A stretch of 64,000 nt of DNA from assembly GCF_030272615.1 (NCBI RefSeq), contig NC_081413.1, forward strand, positions 334,900,302 to 334,964,301. Reading direction: 5' to 3'. Positions within the stretch are counted from its first letter, which is position 1, and each line of letters starts with the position of its first letter. Below are positions 1-11,613 of the stretch, piece by piece. A program made the translations under genes and the position numbers. Source of the stretch: Cryptomeria japonica. Lineage: Eukaryota; Streptophyta; Pinopsida; Cupressales; Cupressaceae. The notes beneath the pieces are model-generated. The model did no database searches. It saw nothing but the letters and a program-made list of their open reading frames with translations, and had not been told where the DNA came from.

Positions 1-2826
1 GAAATGTTATCGTTGATGGATGGATTCTTTGATTATAATCAAATAAAGATCGCGCCTAAGGATCAACAAAAAACATCATTCACTTGTCCTTGGGGAACTT
101 TCTGCTAGAATGTCATGCCCTTCGGGCTAAAAAATGTAGGTGCTACATATCAAAGAGCCATGACTACTATCTTTCATGATCTCATACACGTAACCGTGGA
201 AGATTATGTCGATGACCTCTTGGGAAAATCAATAGATAGAAATACACATTTGGACATACTTTCAGTCATCTTTGATCGGTTGGAAAAATACAAAGTAAGA
301 TTAAACCCCAAGAAATGTGTTTTTGGAGTAACTTCCGGGAAGCTCCTAGGATTCATTGTATCCAAAAGAGGAATCAAAGCTGATCCAGCAAAAGTCAAGG
401 CCATCTTGGAGATGCAACCACCAAGAAATATCAGTCAACTTTGGTCTTTACAAGGCAGACTCCAGTCCATATGAAGATTCAAAGCACAACTTGCAGATAA
501 GTGTAATCCTTTTCAGCACTTGCTACATAAAAACATCAAATTCAAATGGCATGATAACTGTCAACAGGCTTTCCAGACGCTCAAAGATTATCTTCTGAAT
601 CCGCCAGTTTTGATGCCACCAGTTCCAGATCAGCCTCTATTACTATACATATCAGCTACTCCAACAGCACTGGGGGCACTCTTAGCACAACAAATTGCTG
701 AGGGCAAAGAAAAAGTAGTATACTATATCAGTCGCACATTGGTGGGATATGAGCTAAACTACACACCAATTGAGCATGCATGTCTCACCGTGGTCTTTTC
801 TTCGTAGAAATTATGACATTACATGCTCACTCATAAGACAAAGTTGGTTGCAAGAATTGATCCATTGAAATACCTTCTCAATAAAGCGACACTTATTGGG
901 CGACTAGCCAAATGGGTAATGATCCTGAGTGAATTCGACATCGAGTATGTGGATAGAAAAGCAATAAAAGGACAAGACATCGTAGATCAATTAGCAGATG
1001 CTCCCATGATAGATGATGTTCCTCTAAGTTCAGAATTTCCAGATGAATCCATTTTAACAATGTCACATGCAAAGCCATGGCAACTGTACTTCGACGGCTC
1101 ATACACACAGCATGGGGCAGGAGCTGGCATCCTCTTTATAACTCCTCAAGGGGATTCTATACCAAAATCATACCGCTTATCATTTCCTTGCACTAATAAT
1201 ATAGTGAAATATGAGGCATTAACAACTGGATTACAGATTGCAGTTCAGTGGAAGATCCAGGAACTTCGTGTTTTTGGGGAATCTCAACTTGTAATCCGTC
1301 AAGCAACTGATGATTACCAAACAAAAGATGAAAAATTAATGCCTTACAAACAAATGGTGGATGACCTAAAATAAAACTTCACCAAGATAGATTTTGAGCA
1401 GATACCAAGACAGTAGAATTGCGTCGGAGATGCCATGGCTACAATTGCTTCACTGATTGATCTACCTCCAAATGAGACCCATTATGAGTTCTTGGTGGAT
1501 AACCTTTTGGTTCCTTCATATGAAATCATTCCTACTAAGATGATATGCGTTGTCGGTCCCGAGTCCCAGTTATATGGTTCCATTTTCACATACCTTCGTG
1601 ACAATACCCTACATCCTGATCTATCAAATAACCAATGTCGCACTTTCATTCGCCAATCCTCTCGATATGTCATTTTAGCTGATATCCTATACCGGCGAGG
1701 TCTAGATGGCACTCTTCTTAGATGTTTAGAAAATGACGAAGCTCAGATTGCATTACGTGAAGTACATGAAGGGATATGTGGTCCACATGCTAGTGGTCCT
1801 ACCTTGGCCAAGAAACTCATCAGGACTGGATATTACTCACCCAATATGGAAAAGGACTCATATCAGTTTGTCAAGAAATGTAAGCAATGTCAAATTCATG
1901 GAGACCTCATACATGTGCTAGCACAAGAACTTCAACCAATTGCGTCTCCTTGGCCCTTTTGTCAGTGGGGACTCGATCTCATAGGCAAGATTCATCCTCC
2001 TTCTTCCAATGGTCATAAATTCATTATCACTACCACAGAGTATTTCATAAAATGGATTGAAGTTGTGCCTCTCACAAAGGTCACTAGAAAATAGATTGCT
2101 ACGTTCATCCTCAACTATATCATTTGCCGATATGGTATTCCTATTTCCATTATCACTGATAATGGGGGTCCCTTCAAAAACCAGGATGTTCATGAACTCT
2201 GTGACCGCTTCCATATTTCCCATCATTTCTCCACGCCATATTATCCCCAAGGTAATGGTCAAGGTGAGGCGTCTAATAAGACAATCCTTAAAATCCTAAA
2301 AAAGACAGTCGACGATGCTGGTCGTAATTGGCATATCCAACTTAATCCTGCACTTTGGGCCTATTGCACAAGTGTCCGCACACCTACAAGAGCTACACCC
2401 TATTCACTTGTCTATGGCACTGAAGCCATCTTGCCTATTGAGGTCGAGCTACCCTCTTTATGGGTCTCTTTGCAAAACATCATCAGTGATGAAGACTATA
2501 GGGTCTCTCGCTTACAAGAGCTTGAACTACTGGATGAACGAAGACAAACTGCTTTTAATCATCTCAAGGCTTACCAACAATGAATGAGTCATAGCTACAA
2601 TCACAAGTTCAAGCCTCACACATTTGAGGTAGGTGATTTGGTTCTCAGAGAAAACCCTAAAAATCAGCAAGACAAAGAGAAGAAGGGCAAGTTCGAACCA
2701 AACTGGCTTGGTCCTTACATCATCACAGTAGCATATGGATCTGGGGTGTATCAGCTCTCAACTATAGAAGGTGAACCTTTGGAGGATCCTATCAATAGCA
2801 TGCACCTTCGCAGGTTCTACACATAG
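1..2826 (+). pseudogene. Ty3/gypsy (Tat-type) pol, 3' part: RT, RNase H, integrase
   Basis: This is the 3' portion of a gypsy polyprotein that enters from the left edge already inside reverse transcriptase. All of it reads in one frame (frame 1). The RT active site YVDD is at 205-216. RNase H follows, with its catalytic Asp in YFDGS near 1087. The integrase has an HHCC zinc finger (EVHEGICGPH ... CKQC) near 1760-1890, then DLIG, TDNGG and GEASNK for the DDE triad, and a C-terminal module ending RRFYT at 2824. The frame carries eight internal stops, starting at 106, 472, 805, 814, 1372, 1414, 2092 and 2581, and no frameshift that I can see. Most stops sit where the - strand relative at 40448-43430 has Gln or Arg. 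The integrase C-terminus and the antisense PMD gene downstream fit the Tat/Athila branch. Dead copy. Confidence 0.93.
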
Positions 2827-4488
2827 CTCTTTGGAATATCTTAATTCAAAAATACAAAAAAATCAAAAATACAAAAAATACAAAAAAAAAAAAAAAAAAA
2901 TTGAAAAATTGAAAAAAGTAAAGAGAAATAATTTCGTCCAACAATGAAAACCACTTCGGTGGCACCCTGTACAAGTACCATGGTGAAAATTGGGTCACCA
3001 GTGTCATTTGTAGAGACATTTCTCCTCCCTCCTTCAGGATTCACTTTCATCCTTTCACTTTGCACACACTCACAACCTATCCATCCATAATAAACTTACA
3101 CATTCTCATCATAGCTTGTTATTGATCTACCCAAGATTGGTTAGCCATTCATAATAAACCTCCCTTTTCACCTCCTTTTCCATCCATAATAAATCAGCTC
3201 CTATCCATGGCTAAGGCAAATCCTACGTCTAGTGATGGGTGTGGAACTAAGAACATCACATGTTTCAAGGAGTACAGTTTCTTCCAGCTTCCTTCAATCT
3301 ATCCACGCACAATCCGCAATAAAGCAACATTTGCATCATAGATCTGCAATAAAGTTTCATCTTATCCAAAATAAAGTATCAGTTTCATAGATTTAGTCAG
3401 TTTCAGATGAGACACAGCAGAAACAATGGGCTTCAACAAATCAAATCTTTCAACAGACTCAGACAACATATGGTTCAGTGCTATCTATCCTTTCTGTGAA
3501 AGTAAACATTGTGACCACAATCAAATAAGACTTATACAAGTGACAAGAGACACTAAACTTGAGGGCTACAGTGGATGTTGGTGTCGAGTCTTGGTTTTCT
3601 TTTGAGTTCATCTTTTTTGGTGACATGTCTTTTAGCTTTTTCGAGATGTCTCTGACTAGAGATTCTATCTCCAGGATGTCTTTGACTAGAAAGGTGAGGA
3701 TGGGGTATCATCACCTATTTTTATTTGTTGTTTGTGGATTGTCTCTTAGTAATGCTATGACTTATCCAAGGATATGAGGACACTGTGAGTCTAGTATGAA
3801 CTGGGGCATTCCTTGTTTGTGACTGTCTTATCTCCATGCAAATGGGTACAATGACTTTCTGGGTCGAACATATGCCTCGATTGTCATAACCTACTTGCCA
3901 TAATAAAGCTCAATGATGATAACACACAAGACACTCTTTCACTTTCATATCTTTTGTCTTCCATCCCCCTTTCTTGATTGACTTCCATCGTCCTTCTCAA
4001 GTCCGCGTAGCCTGCTATCACTTGACTGAGTATAATGACACACCAAAAACATTTGCATTTCATGTAGTTGCACCTGCATTACCACATATAAGCATTTCAT
4101 ACATACATATAGATATCACAACTGCATCACATCCTGCACACAACACATATTAGCACATTTTACATTTGCATTATCATATTCATCTACATTTCATACATTC
4201 ACATTTGCATTGGCATAACATATAAAACATAAAAGAACAAAAATATTGCATTTCCTCATGTACATATTTGCCTCCATATCATAACCATCACATAGAAACA
4301 TGCATCATGAAACATACATCACATAGGTACACATGCATATAGCTACCGCAAAGATGAATCATCTCATATATATATATAAAGTGTCATGATACAATGATGT
4401 CAAAAAACATATGGCTACAATCACCCGAAGGTGTCTACATCATCATACAAAAATGGTACAATACTGATACATAGGGAGCCCTCTACAG
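2827..4488. other. spacer between pol and the antisense PMD gene
   Basis: No coding frame can be supported here. It holds an A-rich tract at about 2870-2900 just after pol, AT-rich sequence with several 'ccataataaa' strings (3086-3370), and a run of cat/cac/aca-rich sequence (4050-4330) with a short TA repeat near 4365. The second Tat element has a spacer of similar size (1.56 kb) in the same place, between pol and the 3' end of its PMD gene. It is therefore best read as a standard part of this element type. Confidence 0.6.
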
Positions 4489-6430
4489 CTATGATGAACT
4501 CCCTCCCTCGAAGCCGCCTGGCCTCGACAGAATCTGAGCCCCTGAAGGACCCGCCCCAGGATCATCCCTCCTGTCCCCTCTATCTGGTGGTGGTGGAGGA
4601 CCCATAACCCCACCACTAGACGCTTGTCTCCTCCGGCTCCCTCCCATAGTTGTCGTTGTCCGTGATAGTCTATGGAATCTCCTCGCCCACTGATTAGCTG
4701 ACACTGCACCATAATAGAGATCTTGCCAGTAACCGATCTCCTCCCCTGCCCGTAGGATGTAGGCATATCCAGCCCCTATGTCCTCTGTCGCCTACCTCCC
4801 AGCCCTCAGTGTTGTCTCAGCCTCTGTGTAGCACTGAATGGCCTGATCCCGCTCCCACTTAGTATCTCTAAGCCACCTCCTGAGCCTATCCCTCTCCCTC
4901 TCTAGCTCCTGGATCTCATCTGCCTATCCCTGGCAGATCTCCCTCAACTCTGTCAGCTCATCCTCCTCTGCCTCAACCCCCTATGGCTCCCCCTGTACAG
5001 GTGCCTGCCCTTGTGCCTGTGCCTATACTGGTACCTGTACTAGTGCCTGTCCCTGTATTTGTCCCTGTACCTATCCATGTACCTACACCTATCTGGGACC
5101 TTGTGCTACTGGCACCTGTAGCGGTAATCCACCGCGACCCCTCACCACCCGAGCCTACCTATCCTCTCCACCCTCCCTCTGTAGCACCACCCTCCTCTCT
5201 CCAACTGCCCCCCTCCTCCTCTATCGGCCTCTACCCCCATCATCTCCATCATCATCCCCATCCCCACCACCATCTCCATCTAATAGCTCTCCTGGATCCG
5301 TCAAGCGTGGGAATGGATGCTCAGCCCAGTATGCTATGTACTCGGCATCCATGTTGACATCCTCGATCTCTGGCCACATGTCCCAGGGTAGGGGCATCAT
5401 CTCTACAAGATGTGTAATAGCCTAATCATATGATAATAAAGGCCCAAACTGTGCCTGATCTCTGACAGTCCGTGCATACATGCCTGAACCCCGTGGCATC
5501 CGCTGAATCCTACCGAACTGCCTGCCCACCCTGTCCACTAACTGCCTCTCCAGCACATAGGGCATCCACACAATCAGATACCTACTCCGAAAGGTGTAGG
5601 GCAGCTCTACAGCATCATCCTCCCACTGCTCGCATCCCAGGTATGGCCTCCATATGACCATATCAATGTCATCAATCACTTGCCGCCAGTGCTCTAACCT
5701 GCCAATCCGTGGCTGCAAAGTGACCATGTCGTACAAGTGTACAAAACTACTTCCATGACCTCTACCCCTGAAATGTATCGGTCTCATCACTGGTAGATGC
5801 TCATAGGCCCACACCTATAATAATGTGACCCCACAGCCCAATCCCACTGACCTGTGGTACACAAATTGATGCAGCTCATAATACAGGTGTGCTAGCACAC
5901 ACGGTCCCCAGGCATATCTGGTGTGCTGTGTCACCAGTATCTCCAATGCACCTCCCCAGCCCATAGCCAACCCTCATGTCGCTCTATCAGGACACAAGAA
6001 CCCACTGATCGCTCCTCCTATCACTGCTAGCAGTGCTAATCCTATAGTTGTCATGGTGTCCCAAGCCACATGTCCAGCCCTCATCTCCAATCCTAGGTCC
6101 TGGAACACTCATCTCAGGGCCTCCCTGTCTCCATCCTGATTGTAAGGAATTAGCTCCCCATCGATCGGTATCCTTAGGATCCTGTATACATCCTCTAGGG
6201 TGATTGTCATCTCCCCCATCGGTAAATGAAAGGTGCAAGTCTCAGAGTGCCATCTCTCCGCCAGTGCAGTCAGCAGTCCCATGTTCGCTCGAAACTCAGG
6301 CACATACAGAATATGTCTCAAACCCATAGCCTCAATCACCACTTGGTCCTCAAAGATCAGCTCAGGTCACAATCTCTGCGTCAATGGGAATCTCTCCCAT
6401 GACTCCAACATAGGCAAATACTTTTGCAGT
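4489..6430 (-). pseudogene. plant mobile domain (PMD) protein, exon 2, antisense to the retroelement pol
   Basis: This frame runs on the - strand, opposite to pol, and is continuous in one frame with several stops. In order it encodes: an N-terminal stretch leading to GLRHILYVPEF; the PMD core LTALAERWHSETCTFHLP and GEMTITLEDVYRILRIP (about 6290-6170); a second conserved block WAYEHLPVMRPI ... DDIDMVIWRPY ... RRQFGRIQRM-like (5814-5430); HPFPRLTD (about 5315); an Asp/Gly-rich stretch; a Gln/Ala/Pro/Val low-complexity linker (about 5110-4985); a charged coiled coil (about 4970-4840); and a PPPPP-containing tail ending at 4489. PMD proteins are known both as host genes (MAIN/MAIL type) and as transposon cargo. 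The position, inside the element between pol and the 3' LTR, says cargo. The acceptor is not sharply defined and lies near 6430. Stops such as TGA in the N-terminal block show the copy is dead. Confidence 0.85.
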
Positions 6431-6465
6431 CAAGCAAATCAATCATGTCAGTCATCGTGGCATTC

Positions 6466-6782
6466 AATGTTCATCACAAAATGCTACTTTTTATCTAAGT
6501 GCTTATGGCATTCTACCCTAGTGACACTCACGGTTCATCACAAAGTGTTGCTATCTATCCTAGTGACACTCACTGTTCATCACAAAGTGTTGCTATTTAT
6601 CCTAGTAGTACTCCTTGTTCATCACAAAGTACTACGTGTGTGGCACTCCCTGTTCATCACAAAGTGCTGCTCACATTTGCACTCATTGTTCATCACAAAG
6701 TGTTGCTCATATTTTAGTACTCCCTGTTCATCACAAAGTACTATATCTTGGTACTCATTGTTCATCACAAAGTGCCTAGATC
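6466..6782. repeat. tandem array, unit core GTTCATCACAAAGTG
   Basis: About eight units, each beginning GTTCATCACAAAGTG or a variant (CACAAAGTACTA, CACAAAATGC), are spaced 34-44 bp apart. The segment between cores varies (for example 'ttgctatctatcctagtgac'). One further isolated core lies near 6950. The variable spacing suggests an old, unevenly decayed array. Confidence 0.85.
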
Positions 6783-6984
6783 TATCCTATCCTAGGGCCT
6801 CTACTTGAGTGAATCCTCTTGAGTAGTTTTCTAATTGGCAACATATGTTCTATCACAGAATTGTCAATCCTAGCCCTATTTGCAATCCTAGTCTTCCCTA
6901 GAGGACTGCTTGAGTGTATCCTCTCAGCAGCTTATCCAATCGACAACGTATGTTCATCACAAAACTGCCGATTTGACCTAGAAG

Positions 6985-7262
6985 ACACAAATTCATATTT
7001 TTGGACACAAATGCGCTTTCCTGACATAAACGCGCTTGAAGACTGCATAAATGCGCCTGTTTCACACAGACGTGCCTATGCTCTGCACAAACGCGCCTGG
7101 GTGACACAAACGTGCCTTCTTGGCATAGACGCGCCTACACATCATAGACGTGGCCGCATTTTACATAGACGCGTTTTCAGATACATACGCACCTGGCACA
7201 AACACAGACATGCCTCATGAGCATAGACGTGCCTGGCACCAACGCAGACGCACCTGGGCATT
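6985..7262. repeat. tandem array, unit core CACAAACGCGCCT
   Basis: Around a dozen short units (CACAAACGCGCCT, CATAGACGCGCCT, CACAGACGTGCCT and similar) sit about 20-28 bp apart. This is one of few CpG-rich stretches in an otherwise AT-rich window. Several units show CG to TG changes, the usual mark of methyl-C decay. Confidence 0.8.
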
Positions 7263-7371
7263 TTTTACATTGTTTTTGGACCCTATTCTAAGCGCATTTA
7301 TTACCCTATCTAGCATGCATTAATGACAACAATAAATGCATCAAAGTACAAGGAGGTTTTGTGGTACTTAC

Positions 7372-7437
7372 CGGCTCTCCTGCCTCTGCTGGCCTCTGGA
7401 ATCGGCGAACGCAGTCGAATCTGTGAACAAAGGCCAT
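7372..7437 (-). pseudogene. PMD gene exon 1 (22 codons)
   Basis: ATG at 7437-7435 opens 22 codons (MAFVHRFDCVRRFQRP and so on) that end exactly at a consensus donor, CCG|GTAAGT. The phase is 0, matching exon 2. The Tat element at 36 kb has the equivalent 25-codon exon with the same RF....R....P pattern, the same phase and the same donor. That match is the main reason to call this short exon real. No stop is seen within it. Confidence 0.65.
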
Positions 7438-7528
7438 CGCTGCTGATTGCTTATGCTCTATTCTCGCTCTGCACTCTGATCTCTTGGATGTGTGGATGAC
7501 AATGAGGATGTATTTTCCCTTGTGGTCT

Positions 7529-7536
7529 ATCTTATA
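7529..7536 (-). promoter_or_regulatory. TATA-like box of the PMD gene
   Basis: The - strand reads TATAAGAT about 92 bp upstream of the exon 1 ATG (7437). The second PMD copy has TATATAAG 80 bp upstream of its ATG. The box lies outside the LTR, so the antisense gene seems to have its own promoter. Inferred from position and comparison only. Confidence 0.45.
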
Positions 7537-7761
7537 GACTGCCCTAGCCCTCGTCTCTCGAGTCAATCTTAATTATCTCGTGACTTTGTCACATTATCTG
7601 GTCAGTCCATTCTAGCCTCTCTTTCTTATCGAGAGATTGTCTACAATCTTTCTAGACATTTTAATCCAATCTCTTGAGGGGGCATATCATTCCCATCTTG
7701 GGGCAACTCTGTATCAGTTCATCTTATCTTCTTTGAAACAACACGACAAGCCGCATTATCT

Positions 7762-7776
7762 CAAAGAGGGGCAAAA
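7762..7776 (+). other. polypurine tract of the Tat-type element
   Basis: The purine-rich run CAAAGAGGGGCAAAA directly abuts the LTR start TGTAGACACC. It is the expected primer site for plus-strand DNA synthesis and fixes the left edge of the 3' LTR. Confidence 0.75.
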
Positions 7777-8504
7777 TGTAGACACCCAAAATTGTCCAGT
7801 CTAATTATCTAAGCTTAATTCTTCTATTAATTAAATAAATTTTTATTTATTTAATTAATTCTAGCCTTATTTCTCATTTAAATAAATTTATTTATTTATT
7901 TAAATTATCCTTTTCCTAAATTAAATAAATATCTTATTTATTTAATTGATCTCACTCCTTCTATTAATTAAATAAATCTTTATTTATTTAATTCATTCAT
8001 TAACCTTTTCTACCCATGACACATGTCATTCATCTCTTAATTCATACACTACCTACCCCTTTCATTATTTTATTATTTCTTTTACCTACCCTCTAATCAT
8101 AGCCGACCTCCTTTTACACCTCTCAATCTTATCCCTCCATTTCATATTGTGTCTTATATATAAGGAGATGCTTCCTTCATTATCAAACCCTAATGAATCA
8201 TCTTAATGACTTGACTACACTACGATCCTACTTGCAACCACATTCCGTTCTTTGTTGAGCTCTTGTGCACATAAAATCTGAGAGCAAATATATCAAACAA
8301 GATCAATGGAGATAGGAAGAATGGAGATCCAAACCCTATTGGACATGTGATGGTATAATCTTTGTGATTTCATTTGATTTGCATTGTCTTAGGTAATCTT
8401 CATATGTTATGGTGGATCTTTGTTGTTGTTGGGCTAGGGTTTTGTGGTTGAATTCATTTAGCCTTTCAATATCGTTATTATTGTTATCCATTTTCACCAT
8501 ATAC
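7777..8504 (+). mobile_element. 3' LTR of the first Tat-type element (right edge truncated or unclear)
   Basis: It starts with TGTAGACACC after the polypurine tract. The body has AT-rich 'ttaattaaataaat' blocks, a TATA box (TATATATAAGG, about 8155-8166) and a leader part (CAACCAC...CTTGTGCA). The same blocks in the same order occur in the LTR at 23120-24077, so both belong to one family. The right end is uncertain, because recognisable copia coding sequence begins near 8505 without a clear ...CA terminus or target duplication. Confidence 0.75.
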
Positions 8505-9113
8505 AGATATATCTAAGAATTTGGTATTTCACTCTAAAACTAAACATGTTTCTATCAAATACAATTTTCTGAAAGAGAATGTTGAAGCAAAAAAAGTGAG
8601 ATTGGTTTATGTGAATACTAAAGAGCATATTGCAGACATCTTTACTAAGCCTTTGCCTAAGGAAACTTTTGAATATCTCAAAGAATAGCTTGGGGTTATA
8701 CCCTCACTAGTAGAGACTTAGATAGTTGATGCTTGGCATCAAACCGACAAAATCTACAGAGATCTTTCTTTGGCTTTGATGGAGGAGAGCTACTTCTTAG
8801 GGGGAGTAGTTGGATGAGTTGGTTAAAACAATTGGTATTTGGTATTGGTTCTATTAACTGGTTGTATTTGGTATTTGTATTGCTTTGGCATTTGATGTCA
8901 AAGGAGGAGAGATATCTATGGAAAAACATGAAAACATTATCCTTTTGGGAGAGATCATTCATTGGGGGAGAGATTCATATACTCTGCATTTGTATTTTAA
9001 TTTATGGTATTGATCTATTCTGGAGATTGTTGGTTTTTGGTTTTTGGCATTTTTGCTTTGGCACTTAGATGGTTTTTCCATCTTCTATTGCCATCAATGC
9101 CAAAGGGGGAGAT
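8505..9113 (+). pseudogene. Ty1/copia RNase H C-terminus and 3' untranslated tail
   Basis: About 60 codons read as the end of a copia polyprotein: ISKNLVFHSKTKHVSIKY, then VNTKEHIADIFTKPLPK and the terminal LGVIPS block. An in-frame stop replaces Lys before LGVIPS. The KTKH and ADIFTKPLP motifs are diagnostic of copia RNase H. Everything upstream in pol is missing, so the copy is truncated at its junction with the gypsy LTR. The tail ends in CAAAGGGGGAGAT (9101-9113), a typical polypurine tract just before the LTR. Confidence 0.88.
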
Positions 9114-10169
9114 TTTTGGTATTATGGATATGTTGTATTGGTTTTGTCATTGATGTCAACACTTATCAACACTTATCCTTCTAGAGATCTTTGGTTATGT
9201 TCACCGGCAAGTTTAGTGACTTATGTAGAGTCACCAGTATTTGGTTCACCGACAGGTTATATCGTTCATTGGCACTGAGGATGACTTGTTATCATCTAGA
9301 GATCACTTGGTTATGTCAAAGACATGGTTCGGACCCCTGGTTTTGATGATTTGGTTATTGGTCTAATCGAGTTGACATATTTGTTGTTACCGAAAAATTG
9401 GTCTAGATTATGGACTGGCATGTGCTATCTATTCCAGATCAGCATGGCACGTTATGGAGATGGTTTAATTAATTAATATTGTTGTTGAGCCAACATGATG
9501 CATCACATCTTGACTTGTTGTAATTGATTTTATTATAATATTCTTAGTGAGCCAACCTACACATTTGGTCTTAGGTTTTCGTATATATGTAAGATCTCAT
9601 TTGTGAGATAATGTAAGAGATAGAAAGAAGATAATGGTATATGGTTATGTTATTATAACATGGTATGTGCAAACATTTAAGATCATATGAGCAGGCCATA
9701 GTGAAGAAGACAATCAGAGCTTAACTGGTACTGAATCCAGCATTGGAGATGCTACTTTGAGCAGTACATTATTATTGGATTTAATCATCCAATTGTAGTC
9801 AATGAGACTCCCATTTTTGTGATTGAGCAGTGAGCTCTAAGTAGTTGGCCTTTCTACATGTGTAGACCCCATTTGTACACATGTACTATATACATTAGTA
9901 TTATCTGATTGTGGGTAAGGTTTCCCACCGTGGTTTTTCCCCTTACAGGGTTTCCACGTACAAATCTTTGTGTTATGTGTTGTGGATGTTGTTTCTCTTT
10001 CTATTTCATGCATTAAGTTTCACCGGTATTAATATTAATTGTTAATCTGTTAACTGGCATTAAGTTTGGTTTACCAGTATTAAGTATCAAGTTTTATTAA
10101 GTTATATTTGGGTTGAAATTAATGAACAACTGATTCACCCCCCCTCTCAGTTGCCTTCGGGTCCTAACA
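9114..10169 (+). mobile_element. copia 3' LTR
   Basis: It follows the polypurine tract directly and starts TTTTGGTAT, a decayed form of TGTTGG as in related LTRs. It ends ...TTCGGGTCCTAACA. Just before the end is the block GATTCACCCCCCCTCTCAG, also found inverted in the LTRs at 10437, 16538 and 54383. The element inserted in a tRNA-headed retroposon, whose 3' half resumes at 10170. No 5' LTR of this element is in the window. Confidence 0.75.
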
Positions 10170-10436
10170 GTGGCAGCGTAAATGTGGAGAGCTAAGGAGA
10201 GTAAAAGGAGTGATAAAGAGGTTCTTAAGCTCTCAGCAATAGAGAGAGAAGGAGATGTAAACTGATAAGGAGATCACAAGGAGTGATAAGGTGAAGCTTG
10301 AGAATGGGGAGATAATGTTAGAGAAGTATGGAGAGGCCAACAAGGAGAGATAAGGGTATCAAAGTGATAAAAAGGATAACAGGAGATAGAGTAGCATTAG
10401 GATGGTAGAGGAGAAATAAGGGTGTTAATGTTGAAC
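10170..10436 (+). mobile_element. tRNA-headed retroposon, 3' half, left piece (interrupted)
   Basis: This piece plus 17697-17776 matches the last ~335 bp of the retroposon at 25338-26079. Both have many GATAAGG/GAGATAAG repeats, then 'ataagggtgtta', then across the insertion the tail with CTCACT(A/G)GTTCATAGCTCC. The head is missing because the copia LTR ends at 10169. The last five bases, TGAAC, are the target duplication of the next element. Confidence 0.65.
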
Positions 10437-11597
10437 TTTTGGAATCAATGAACACTAAGAGGGGGGGTGAATCAATGTTTTGCAATACACAAATCTATTA
10501 ATCTGATTCTTCAACCACCAAATGCAAATAACAAAAAGCAAAGTACTTAAACAAAAACCAAATAAATATACAGCCATAACACCAAGATTTTTATGCGGAA
10601 ACCCGGAAAGGGAAAAACCATAGTGGGATTGAGTATCTAGAATATTATTGTACTATGGCCACTAGTAGAACAATATTACATAAGAGAAATGCACATGCAT
10701 TCAGGAACACTACCTATAGCTCACTACTCAATTACAAAAGGGTTGCTAACCCTGAGGACTGATTGTCCTACAAATGAGATATAAAAGCTAATACAATGTG
10801 TGAACTGGAGTATAGAATCTACAAATTCCATAAATCAGTTCCAACTAGGCTCATGAATGATCTGCTACTGTTGATCTGATAAAATGCTCTATTCTTCCCT
10901 TCTACTGATTACTGGATCATAAAATTCTCAAGATGTGCATGTGAAACTACACTCAATCGCACCAAAAAAAAATTTGCACACATACATACATCCAAAAAGA
11001 TCACCCAACACCATCTTATATATCTGCACCACCAAAATAAATATCCAAGTAGTCAGCTTCTCAAAATATCAAAATATGAAACGTGTAGCTTCAAGTCGGC
11101 TCAAATCTTCACACAACCATATTTTGGATCCAAAACATATGATCACATGCTTCCCATAAGTCAATCCAATCACCTTGAACTTACCAACAACCATCAAAAT
11201 CACCTCAAAGAATCTGGTCCACACGTTACACCAACAACAATGAGGATAACCATGTTTTACTACTCTACCGAATACCAGACCTTCTAACATGCTTAGGAAT
11301 CGACATTGGAGGATGGGATTGCATGATAATCTTCTTCTCATGCTCAATCAACTTAACTTTGATCATTGAAACCAAAAACACATCTTCGAAAGTGAGAACT
11401 ATTCACCAAAACTATACACTGAGCATCATCGATAGACTTATACCAAAACTTACTCTGGATATTCGGATAACCCAAACTTTGTATCAGATAAGATCAATAG
11501 GATAAGTTGCCATCAATGCTAACTCCTATGAAATATCATGCACCAGACATCATCAATCTTCACCGAAGCATCACCAGAATAGTGTATTTTTCCAACA
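10437..11597 (-). repeat. 3' LTR of the non-autonomous element
   Basis: On the + strand it begins TTTTGGAATCAATGAACAC (TGTTGG with one change) and ends ...TTTTTCCAACA. It pairs with the LTR at 16538-17696 along its full length, including the block with GGAAACCCGGAAAGGGAAAA and the later CATCTTATATATCTGCACC. Confidence 0.92.
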
Positions 11598-11613
11598 ATC
11601 TCCCCCTTTGGCT
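11598..11613 (-). other. polypurine tract (- strand)
   Basis: On the - strand CCAAAGGGGGAGAT abuts the LTR start TGTTGGA. It is nearly identical to the tract at 9101-9113 of the neighbouring copia element, which suggests related parentage. Confidence 0.8.

Larger units (their letters stand above)
6431..7371 (-). other. intron of the antisense PMD gene, filled with tandem repeats
   Basis: The interval lies between a good donor (- strand GTAAGT at 7371-7366, straight after the exon 1 codons) and the start of exon 2. No coding is seen on either strand. Most of it is two different arrays, one of a 34-44 bp unit (6466-6782) and one of a ~20-28 bp CpG-containing unit (6985-7262). The reading frames that cross it are artefacts of the repeats. 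Confidence 0.65.

Noticed and set aside
4983-5357. A 124-codon + strand frame of Val/Pro repeats
   Set aside because: It is the complement of the Gln/Ala/Pro/Val linker of the antisense PMD frame.
6466-7262. CRISPR-like array
   Set aside because: Spacers are not unique or of constant length, the units are decayed tandem repeats, and the context is a plant retroelement intron.
8733-9278. Two + strand frames of 111 and 69 codons
   Set aside because: They lie in the untranslated tail and LTR of the copia element and have no protein features.
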